DNA of 5,800 nucleotides from JBBKXJ01 sp037969395 (GTDB lineage: Bacteria; Pseudomonadota; Gammaproteobacteria; Pseudomonadales; JAUIET01). A program made the translations under genes and the position numbers. The notes under the pieces were generated by a model. It saw nothing but the letters and a program-made list of their open reading frames with translations, searched no databases and was not told the origin of the DNA. The DNA is taken from contig JBBKXJ010000104.1 in NCBI GenBank assembly GCA_037969395.1, positions 1-5,800 of the forward strand. Direction: 5' to 3'. Shown in pieces: positions 1 through 5,065 of this stretch. How positions within the stretch are numbered: position 1 is the first letter of the stretch; each line of letters begins with the position of its first letter.

Positions 1-111
1 GCCATTGCCAATGCGAAGTTGGTGATTATTGCTGGCGAGGGCCACAATCTTCTTTTCGACGCACCCGAACAAGTGGCGGAAATTATCGACAATTTTCTGG
101 ATAAACGCTGA
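1..111 (+). CDS. Alpha/beta hydrolase, C-terminal end (partial)
   Basis: The first 36 codons of the window are open in frame 1 and stop at TGA 109-111; the 5' part lies outside the window. The visible residues are a short hydrophobic strand (KLVIIAG), then EGHNLLFDAPEQVAEIIDNFL. This is the usual end of an alpha/beta-hydrolase fold: the last core strand, a G-x-GH turn carrying the catalytic histidine (His15 of the fragment), and a closing helix where family members often read 'P-E-x-V-A-x-x-I-x-x-F-L'. The substrate cannot be told from this piece; esterase, lipase, haloperoxidase-like and C-C hydrolase members all end this way. The gene converges on the leftward gene ending at 257. The family call is fairly safe; anything finer would be a guess. 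Confidence 0.7.
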   Translation, partial: AIANAKLVIIAGEGHNLLFDAPEQVAEIIDNFLDKR

Positions 112-113
112 GC

Positions 114-149
114 AAAAAAACAGACTACGAGCCACATACATCGTATGTC
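114..149 (-). terminator. Candidate intrinsic terminator for the leftward 257-910 gene
   Basis: Read leftward, TCGTATGTC/GACTACGA (141-149 with 123-130) can form an 8-bp stem with one bulged base (146) and a 10-base loop. It is followed after two bases by seven T (complement of A 114-120). The stem is only half G/C, so it would be a modest terminator. It lies about 107 bp past the stop of the leftward gene, just beyond the hydrolase stop at 111. An alternative perfect 6-bp stem (134-139 with 143-148) uses part of the same sequence. Confidence 0.35.
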
Positions 150-205
150 AAAAAGAGGAAGTAGAATCTGGGCAAATTGTCTCACCAGCAAGCTACTATC
201 TCTCA

Positions 206-231
206 GGGTGAACGGCCGCAGCTGTTCACCC
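206..231. terminator. Stem-loop between convergent genes, no U-tract
   Basis: GGGTGAAC (206-213) and GTTCACCC (224-231) form a perfect 8-bp stem around a 10-base loop. It sits between the 3' ends of two convergent genes, where it could block or protect transcripts from either side. Neither strand has a T-run right after the stem, so it does not meet the usual intrinsic-terminator pattern. It may be an RNA 3'-end stabiliser. Confidence 0.35.
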
Positions 232-256
232 GTTGGGATTGCGAGGGAAAGCTAGC

Positions 257-910
257 CTATGGTTTCAATTGCCGCAGCGGGCCCTGATCGTCGGCAAAAT
301 TACTGGTGTTCAACACCTGGATTCCGGCGTTGTGCTCACCATTGAACGGCGTCACCGCATCTGAACAACCAGCCGCCGCCGCATCCTCGGGCGAGTTGAA
401 CCACAATCCCAGATGGAACTGGTGAACCGGCCCGGTCGCAGGATTGCTGTCAGCATCCGGAAAGGCGTTGTCGTGGACCAACGGCGCAGGCGCTGTGTTG
501 GGCGCGACGGTAAAGGTCTCTTCGTTAAACCGACCCAGAAATGCCTGTTTGCTGCGCCCTTTGCCGTTGGTTTCCAGATCACCCTGGTACCAGGATAGGC
601 CAAACGGGGCGTTCGGTACCTGGATGACAAATAAGTCGAATTCCGTTTCGGCCGGCAAACCACTGATAGCAACTTGCATCAGTTCGACGCCGCCTAGGGG
701 CACTACGGTGACGCGGCCGCGCGCGTTCGGCAGGCACTCCGTCGCTCCCGCGGAGGTTACCAGCGGAAACAAGAGGACATCGGACTTGCCCGGCACGCTA
801 ATGATCTTTTCATTTTGCTGTGCGGCGGCCGTACCAACATATAGTGCTGTGACGCCTAGTACAGCGATCGCCACCGTCACTATGCGTTTTCTAAAAACAT
901 CGTTGTTCAT
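257..910 (-). CDS. Secreted protein of unknown function, 217 aa
   Basis: I do not recognise a named family. The start ATG at 908-910 has a good ribosome site (GGAGC, six bases upstream). Residues 1-30 form a Sec signal peptide: basic start (FRKR, 6-9), hydrophobic core 10-27, and an AAA|QQ cleavage site at 30/31. The mature part of about 187 residues looks like a compact beta-rich domain. It has segments such as VELMQVAISGLPAETEFDLFV (from residue 75), GLSWYQGDLETNGKG (104-118), FLGRFNEETF (124-133) and FHLGLWFNSPEDA (165-177). Only two cysteines are present, Cys59 and Cys182, which could form a disulfide after export. The C-terminal part carries TPFNGEHNAGIQVLNTSNF (187-205). Aromatic, Gly and Asn/Asp content suggests a periplasmic or extracellular binding or structural role, but that is inference. 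It is transcribed alone or from its own promoter in the repeat-rich 911-1112 gap, downstream of the two-component operon on the same strand. Confidence 0.85.
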   Translation of the reverse strand: MNNDVFRKRIVTVAIAVLGVTALYVGTAAAQQNEKIISVPGKSDVLLFPLVTSAGATECLPNARGRVTVVPLGGVELMQVAISGLPAETEFDLFVIQVPNAPFGLSWYQGDLETNGKGRSKQAFLGRFNEETFTVAPNTAPAPLVHDNAFPDADSNPATGPVHQFHLGLWFNSPEDAAAAGCSDAVTPFNGEHNAGIQVLNTSNFADDQGPLRQLKP

Positions 911-970
911 AAAAAAGCTCCCTGATTAAAATAGCGCCCGACAAGAATGTGAGCGTCAGGCTAGCCTAGG

Positions 971-1076
971 GGCAAGTCCGCTTTCAGTCATAAAGAAATG
1001 GTAACGTTTCGGTAAAGTTTTTATTCTTCGTGGCGACAGTGCTGCGTTATTCGGCTGCTCGGTAAGTCCGCTGTCA
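971..1076. repeat. Direct-repeat-rich control region upstream of the secreted-protein gene
   Basis: Two 16-bp copies, GGCAAGTCCGCTTTCA (971-986) and GGTAAGTCCGCTGTCA (1061-1076), match at 14 of 16 positions and start exactly 90 bp apart. Between them are two adjacent 11-mers, GGTAACGTTTC (1000-1010 in the nearest alignment, shifted by at most one base) and GGTAAAGTTTT directly after it, matching at 9 of 11. All share a GGTAA or GGCAA core. The pattern suggests operator half-sites on one face of the helix, but no regulator is shown to bind. The rest of the 911-1112 gap holds a 10-bp palindrome AGGCTAGCCT (958-967) and no convincing gene. Confidence 0.4.
987..1016 (-). promoter_or_regulatory. 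Weak sigma-70-like promoter candidate for the 257-910 gene
   Basis: Read leftward, TTTACC (complement of 1011-1016, 4 of 6 to TTGACA) and TATGAC (complement of 987-992, 4 of 6 to TATAAT) are 18 bases apart. This would start RNA near 980 and give a leader of about 70 bases. The -35 falls inside the GGTAA direct repeats, as would suit a regulated promoter. The match is weak, so this is only a candidate. Confidence 0.25.
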
Positions 1077-1112
1077 CGCCTCACCCGGTCAGGCCCTGTT
1101 CATTCCGAACAC

Positions 1113-1766
1113 CTAAATCAGCCCATGTTCTATAGCCTTTAATACAGCCCTGGTTCGGTCCCGCACCTGAAGCTTGGCCAGTATGAATGACATCTGGTTT
1201 CTGACGGTACCCGCCGATTTGTGAATTGCTTCGGCAATCTCGTGATTGGAGTAACCCGCTGCCGCTAACCTGAGAACTTGCACTTCGCCCCGGGTTAGCG
1301 CTTCGACTTCAGCAGAACTTTTTTGCTGAATAAACTCGGTATTTTCCAGAATTTGATGGGTAACAGCCGGCTGAATCCACAGCTCTCCCGCCGCAACGGC
1401 ATCGATGGCCTGCAGCAAGGTGTCGAGGCTGACATCTTTACGCAAATAGCCTTTGGCCCCAAGCTTCATGCACTGTAGCACCAGCTCGTGTTCATCAAAA
1501 GTCGTCAGAATCAGCGTGGGCAACTCAACACCTTGTTCATGCATGGCGGCCAGCACGTCAAGCCCGTTCATATGGGGCATGCGGATATCAAGTAGCATGA
1601 TGTCGGGCTGGTATTCCTTGATCGCATTGATCACTCCGGTGCCGTCATCCAACTGGGCGACCACCTCGATGTTGCCGCCTAATTGCAACAGACTACAGAT
1701 TCCCATTTTGACCAGATTCTGGTCGTCCACCAGCAGTAGTTTTATTGGCATGACGGAATGACTCAT
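1113..1766 (-). CDS. NarL/FixJ-family response regulator (DesR/LiaR-like)
   Basis: This is a two-domain DNA-binding response regulator of 217 aa, the usual length for the family. The receiver domain covers about residues 7-125. It has the acidic pair Asp14-Asp15, the phospho-acceptor Asp60 in MLLDIRMP, the switch Thr88 in LILTTFDE and the invariant Lys110 in GYLRKD. A short linker leads to a LuxR-type helix-turn-helix at about 157-215 (LTRGEVQVLRLAAAG, then NHEIAEAIHKSAGTVRNQ and a long final helix). The ATG at 1764-1766 overlaps the kinase stop as ATGA, which points to translational coupling. The ribosome site in front is weak, as is common for coupled genes. Met6 is an alternative start but has no better ribosome site. 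The partner is the histidine kinase just upstream. The pair should phosphorylate and switch a small regulon; the repeats at 971-1076, 40-140 bp past its 3' end, are a nearby candidate target, which is inference. Confidence 0.93.
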   Translation of the reverse strand: MSHSVMPIKLLLVDDQNLVKMGICSLLQLGGNIEVVAQLDDGTGVINAIKEYQPDIMLLDIRMPHMNGLDVLAAMHEQGVELPTLILTTFDEHELVLQCMKLGAKGYLRKDVSLDTLLQAIDAVAAGELWIQPAVTHQILENTEFIQQKSSAEVEALTRGEVQVLRLAAAGYSNHEIAEAIHKSAGTVRNQMSFILAKLQVRDRTRAVLKAIEHGLI

Positions 1767-2899
1767 CGGTGTTTAGGCAGTTTGACGGTTAGGGCAAAGC
1801 CCTTCGCGTCGTTGTGATAATCCAATCGACCATCAACCTTCGCCACTCTTTCGGCCATGCCGGTCAGCCCGTTACCGGGATTAATTTCGACGCTGTTGCT
1901 GCCGTTATCTTCGACCGACAAAATCAGATACTGCTCATCAGTGGCTAACTGTATTTTGCAGTGGCTGGCACCCGCATGTTTTAACGTGTTGGTTAATGCT
2001 TCCTGAACGCACCGCAATATGACTTCGACCTGCCGGGCATCTGTCAGCGACTGGTCCACATCCATGTTTAGCTCGACCTTAAGCCCTGGTATGTCCTTGA
2101 CCAATGCCGTGACGGCCTCGCGTAACGCGAGATCCTTTTTTTGGCGGAATTCCGCCACGGTTTCACGAACATCGGACAACAACACGCGACTAATCGCCTG
2201 GGCCTGCTGCACGTGTTTTTGTTTCTCTTCATTGTTCACATGGCTTGCCACCTCTAACTGCAAGCTCAATGCGGTCAACTGGTGCCCCAGCACATCATGC
2301 AAATCGCGCGCTATCCGCAGGCGTTCGTCTCTCTTTGTGGTGGCGCTTAACAGGATCCGCGTGGCGGTCAGCTCCCGCACCAGTTGTTCCGACTCACGCT
2401 TGGCGTTGCGCTCGGCGAGCAGGCCATAGCTTATAAGGAGGGCCAACACATTGAATACGCCATAGATAATAATGTTGGTGAATTCGAATGCTTTGCCAAG
2501 CCAGACATCGAGCAATACGCAGACGACCGGCACTAGTGCGGCAATGAGTAGCGCCCACTTTTGCTTAATCAACGGGGCCAGTTGAATGATGATCATGGTT
2601 GCCATTAACGCAACCATGCCGAAAAAGAAAAATATCGATAAAGCCAGCGTTGCCGCACCGGACAAGGCCAAACCAAAGACCACGGTCTTAGCGTTCAGTC
2701 GGTGCTGAAAAATGCCGTGGGAAGCGCAGTAGCCGACCAGATAGAGGAGAAAAAAAGAAGCCGTCAAAACGACATTTGCCGTTGAGGGAGCCGGCTTTAT
2801 ATCAACATCGTTACCCGCAAACCACATGCCGTAGCTGATCGGCAGCTCCACTACCCAAATAAACAAGCCAATGTAAAACTCAGTGCCTTGTTGTTTCAT
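1763..2899 (-). CDS. Sensor histidine kinase, HisKA_3 (DesK/LiaS-like), 6 TM
   Basis: The 378-residue protein begins with about 160 residues that read as roughly six membrane helices (near 8-28, 43-61, 71-93, 94-111, 115-134 and 141-161). The loops between them are short, so there is no separate periplasmic sensor domain. A probable coiled linker (163-190) leads to the HisKA_3 dimerisation domain with the H-box RIARDLHDVLGHQ; His201 is the expected phosphorylation site. The HATPase domain follows with an N-box QEALTN (299-304), a DNG motif (331-333) and a GNGLTGM ATP-lid motif (342-348). All the parts needed for autophosphorylation are present. The build is that of DesK-type kinases, which sense membrane state or cell-envelope stress through their TM bundle; the actual signal here is unknown. 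The ATG at 2897-2899 lacks a clear Shine-Dalgarno sequence and sits only about 20 bases after the predicted RNA start. The stop overlaps the response-regulator start by four bases. Confidence 0.93.
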   Translation of the reverse strand: MKQQGTEFYIGLFIWVVELPISYGMWFAGNDVDIKPAPSTANVVLTASFFLLYLVGYCASHGIFQHRLNAKTVVFGLALSGAATLALSIFFFFGMVALMATMIIIQLAPLIKQKWALLIAALVPVVCVLLDVWLGKAFEFTNIIIYGVFNVLALLISYGLLAERNAKRESEQLVRELTATRILLSATTKRDERLRIARDLHDVLGHQLTALSLQLEVASHVNNEEKQKHVQQAQAISRVLLSDVRETVAEFRQKKDLALREAVTALVKDIPGLKVELNMDVDQSLTDARQVEVILRCVQEALTNTLKHAGASHCKIQLATDEQYLILSVEDNGSNSVEINPGNGLTGMAERVAKVDGRLDYHNDAKGFALTVKLPKHR

Positions 2900-2926
2900 C
2901 GGTTAACACCGGTTTTAAAGGATGGA

Positions 2927-2956
2927 CTTATTGTCTCGCGATTACGGCGCGGTCAA
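2927..2956 (-). promoter_or_regulatory. Sigma-70-like promoter for the kinase/regulator operon
   Basis: Read leftward, TTGACC (complement of 2951-2956, 5 of 6) is followed after 18 bases by AATAAG (complement of 2927-2932, 4 of 6). RNA would begin near 2920, giving a short leader of about 20 bases before the kinase ATG. The position between the TetR remnant stop (3020) and the kinase start fits. Confidence 0.45.
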
Positions 2957-2959
2957 TAC

Positions 2960-2971
2960 TGACAAATGTCA
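2960..2971. promoter_or_regulatory. 12-bp inverted repeat TGACAAATGTCA, operator candidate (copy 1)
   Basis: The arms TGACA and TGTCA are perfect complements around two A. The repeat lies three bases upstream of the predicted -35 of the kinase operon, a place where an activator or repressor could act. A near copy occurs at 4061-4072. TetR-family operators often look like this, and a TetR-type remnant is next door, but the binding protein is not known. Confidence 0.4.
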
Positions 2972-3019
2972 CGATCCGGTTCATTTTCTATTTGAGAGCA
3001 TCCATAAAGCCAACCGTGA

Positions 3020-3595
3020 TCAACCGCTTTGGCGAAGGCTCTCAAGGCCGTCGAGGATCAGGTCGAGCCCAAAGGTAAAGTCCTGCACGCCGTTGTGGGT
3101 GCCGCCGATAATCTGTTGAGAGAGTTCGCGCAGGTACGGGTATTGGTCCTGGGGGATCAGCGGCAGGAAGTTTCGCGCCGATTCCACATACTCCGTTGCC
3201 TCCAATGGAAAGTTCAGTGCCTGCAGCGTGAATCCGTAGATGTGATTGTCAATCGCATTCCACGCGCGGTCAGCCAGCTTGTACGAAAAACCTGCTTCGT
3301 GCAAGCAGCCAATGGTGGCATCGACGTAGCGCAGCATGGCGGGACCAACATTGACCCGGGAAACCATTAACATAGCAGCCCATGGGTGACGACACAGCAC
3401 CTGGTGGGCAGATATAGCCCGCCGCCGCATGGCTGCTTTCCAGTCGTCGCCAATGGTTGGCAGGTCGATTTTGGCTGCCACGATCTCAACGATGCCATCG
3501 AGTGCATCCTCCTTGTTGGTGACATGGTTGTAAAGTGACATGGCCTCGACCCCGAGCGCTTGGGCGAGGTTGCGCATCGACAGCGATTCAATACC
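3020..3595 (-). pseudogene. TetR/AcrR-family regulator, N-terminus deleted
   Basis: Homology-like reading begins at GIESLS (codons from 3595) and continues through Met at 3575-3577 to the TGA at 3020-3022. The first intact-start ORF is 185 aa; full TetR proteins of this C-terminal type run to roughly 210-230. The remaining N-terminal part still shows the second and third helices of the DNA-binding domain (SMRNLAQALGVEAMSLYNHVTNKEDALDGI), but the first helix is absent. Upstream of GIESLS the frame reads unrelated residues and hits a stop at 3632-3634. No good start or ribosome site lies in front: the ATG at 3577 has no Shine-Dalgarno sequence. The ligand-binding C-terminal domain looks undamaged, with no internal stop or frameshift, so the break is recent or the product still has some use. 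Without helix 1 the DNA-binding domain is unlikely to fold well. It is divergent from the oxidoreductase remnant that begins at the same point. Confidence 0.8.
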
Positions 3596-3942
3596 TTTTC
3601 GATACTGTGGAGAACCGCTCTTTGGCAGACGTCAGACGTGCGCTCACGGCGGACGGCACGCTCATTCTTGACAGCGGTTCAGGGGCGCGCGGCTGGAGGC
3701 TGTTGCTTCGCCTCGTTACACCGCTGGTATTATCACCGTTCGTGCGCCAGAATCTGCGTCGACATCTTTCAATACCGAATCACGAAGACCTGCTGATGTT
3801 GAAGGAACTGGTCGAATCCGGGAGGCTGACTCCAGTCATCGACAGGACGTACACTCTAGATGAAACGTCCGCGGCCCTCAGTTATATTGAAACAGGGCAT
3901 GCGCGAGGAAAAGTCGTTATCGAGTTAGCATCACTTCGATAA
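3592..3942 (+). pseudogene. MDR-family zinc-type/quinone oxidoreductase, C-terminal remnant
   Basis: About 116 codons remain of a medium-chain dehydrogenase/reductase normally about 320-330 aa long. The reading starts at FDTVENRSLADVRRALTADG (from 3598), the strand-helix segment past the nucleotide-binding loop. It goes on through NHEDLLMLKELVESGRLTPVIDRTYTLDE and ends with the typical family finish GHARGKVVIEL before the TAA at 3940-3942. The N-terminal catalytic domain and the glycine-rich NAD(P)H loop are missing, so it cannot be an active reductase. The frame stays open leftward to a GTG at 3535, but those residues are antisense to the TetR remnant and look unrelated, so I treat that start as accidental. 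No internal stop or frameshift is visible in what is left. In intact loci, such enzymes often lie divergent from a TetR regulator, which matches this layout. Confidence 0.8.
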
Positions 3943-3950
3943 AACGGGTT

Positions 3951-3969
3951 GCGGCCCGACACAGGCCGC
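3951..3969 (+). terminator. GC-rich stem-loop after the oxidoreductase remnant
   Basis: GCGGCC (3951-3956) and GGCCGC (3964-3969) pair around a 7-base loop, nine bases past the TAA. No T-run follows, so efficient intrinsic termination is doubtful. The position right after a stop codon is the main support. Confidence 0.3.
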
Positions 3970-4049
3970 TGCATGCGGCGCTATGCGACACGCAGGTCGC
4001 CATGTCTCAGGAGCGCAAAGGGGGGAGGCACGGCAACGTGTCATTCCTG

Positions 4050-4072
4050 TACAATCTGTTTGACAGATGTCA
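4050..4072 (+). promoter_or_regulatory. -10 candidate plus inverted repeat TGACAGATGTCA (copy 2)
   Basis: TACAAT (4050-4055) matches TATAAT at 5 of 6, but no good -35 lies at the right distance. Directly after it, TGACAGATGTCA (4061-4072) has perfect 5-bp arms and matches the repeat at 2960-2971 at 11 of 12 bases. RNA from the -10 would start near 4062, inside the repeat, which would suit repression. TTGACA at 4060-4065 could instead be a -35, but the matching -10 (4083-4088, TTGATT) is poor and too near the ATG at 4105. Confidence 0.4.
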
Positions 4073-4104
4073 TCGTCGAAAGTTGATTTTCACGGGAGCA
4101 CTTT

Positions 4105-4824
4105 ATGCTACTGCGTCGCGTCGCCGAGCACGTCAGAGTTCAAAACTGGACCGCAATCGCGCTTGACTTCCTCGTCGTTGTCGGCGGCATTTTTGTTGGG
4201 CTCCAAGTGTCGAACTGGAATGACGCACGCCTCTTGCGCGTGGAAGAGGGGTTGCTTTTAGCAAGGCTATCTGCTGACTTTGAGACCATTGACCGCAGGC
4301 TAAAGTCACACATAGACGAGTATTTCCACAACATGGTATCGATTGAGGTCGTCATTCATGTGGTGGATAGCGACACCGCGATTGCACCTACCGATTTCAG
4401 CACACAGCTTGATCGTGTGACGCAGGTGACAGCTCCTCCCAACCGTTCCGCGACCTTTGCCGAAATGGCCTCTGCGGGGAAAGTCGATCTTGTGCATGAT
4501 GATAATCTGCGTCGAGCGTTGGTGGTCTTTGACGAACAGGTCGACGCGGTGAAAAGCTCTTTTGAATTGCTGCAGGATTGGCGGCTTGCATACAGCGAAC
4601 CCTTCTTCAATAAGGTGACATATCGGATTAATACACAAGAGACAAGTTTTGAGAAGAGCGGTGCGATCCAGAGATTCGACCTGGATGAGATGCGTGCAGA
4701 CAAGAAGCTGCCGATCTCGCTACAAATCATGTACCAGATCAACGAAAACATGTATTACCTGCTCAAACAGCAGCAAGAACGGGCGCAGAACGTGCGCGAG
4801 GAACTCTCGAACAATGGCTTTTGA
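4105..4824 (+). CDS. Single-TM membrane protein, DUF6090-like, 239 aa
   Basis: The ATG at 4105 has a clear ribosome site (GGGAG at 4094-4098, six bases away), and an in-frame stop at 4084 excludes a longer form. A basic N-terminus (MLLRRVAEHVRVQN) leads to one membrane helix at about 16-36. The signature GIFVGLQVSNWNDAR (28-42) follows, like the G-I-x-x-x-L-Q-x-x-N-W-N block of DUF6090-type proteins. The rest is mainly helical: charged 45-75, then TFAEMASAGKVDLVHDDNLRRALVVF (117-142). The latter resembles the 'E-L-x-S-S-G-K-L-x-L-I-x-N-x-x-L-R' block of that group, which strengthens the family call. A polar helix closes the protein (207-235, rich in Gln and Glu). The function of such proteins is unknown. 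The gene appears to be transcribed alone, with a 162-bp gap before it and a 241-bp gap after it. The domain name is from memory of the motif, not a search. Confidence 0.8.
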   Translation: MLLRRVAEHVRVQNWTAIALDFLVVVGGIFVGLQVSNWNDARLLRVEEGLLLARLSADFETIDRRLKSHIDEYFHNMVSIEVVIHVVDSDTAIAPTDFSTQLDRVTQVTAPPNRSATFAEMASAGKVDLVHDDNLRRALVVFDEQVDAVKSSFELLQDWRLAYSEPFFNKVTYRINTQETSFEKSGAIQRFDLDEMRADKKLPISLQIMYQINENMYYLLKQQQERAQNVREELSNNGF

Positions 4825-4877
4825 AGGTCGCGGAGCATAGCCCGCAGCCAGATTGGTTCTGAATTTGGAACGCGCCC

Positions 4878-5012
4878 TTCAAATGGCATCCTGCGTTATA
4901 TAAATCGTCCCGCATTCCAGGCGCTGCCAATACAGACTAATATCATCACCCCCGCTGGTTGCTACTTTCGCTAATTCCCACGCAACATCGTGACAATTGA
5001 CACCTGTGTGTC
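4878..5012 (+). promoter_or_regulatory. Upstream region of the outer-membrane gene: promoter-like elements, low certainty
   Basis: The 241-bp gap 4825-5065 holds no convincing gene. It has a TATAAA (4899-4904) with a weak TTCAAA 15 bases before it (4878-4883). It also has a perfect TTGACA (4997-5002) that lacks a good -10 at 16-18 bases. The TTGACA overlaps an inverted repeat GACAC-CTGT-GTGTC (4999-5012), a possible operator. None of these combinations is a strong promoter by eye. Confidence 0.2.
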
Positions 5013-5054
5013 CGCAATGCCTTCACTAGACTGCGCAGCAATTGTTGCCAAAGT

Positions 5055-5058
5055 GGAG
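5055..5058 (+). promoter_or_regulatory. Ribosome binding site deciding the 5066 start
   Basis: GGAG ends seven bases before the ATG at 5066. This start opens directly into a signal peptide, whereas the other ATG-led frames nearby do not, so it fixes the start of the outer-membrane gene. Confidence 0.7.
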
Positions 5059-5065
5059 AAAGTCA

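Noticed and set aside
444..929. 161-codon rightward frame
   Set aside because: It is antisense to the secreted-protein gene, whose signal peptide, ribosome site and coherent composition are convincing; the rightward product has no domain-like features.
251..968. 9-bp direct repeat GCTAGCCTA at 251-259 and 960-968 flanking the secreted-protein gene
   Set aside because: It resembles a target-site duplication, but 9-mers repeat by chance many times in 5.8 kb, one copy overlaps the stop codon, and no transposase or terminal inverted repeats are present.
1078..1112. Small hairpin after the response regulator (TGTTC/GAACA)
   Set aside because: The 5-bp stem is too weak and lacks a T-run on the leftward strand, so I do not call a terminator.
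2019..2429. 136-codon rightward frame rich in Ser and Arg
   Set aside because: It lies opposite the kinase catalytic region, which has all expected motifs; the composition is typical of a shadow frame.
4038..4166. GTG-started short frame after a purine-rich GGGGGGAGG (4020-4028)
   Set aside because: The ribosome-like run is tempting, but the product overlaps the well-supported start at 4105 in another frame and looks random.
4356..4751. 131-codon leftward frame
   Set aside because: It is antisense to the DUF6090-like gene and has no recognisable motif.
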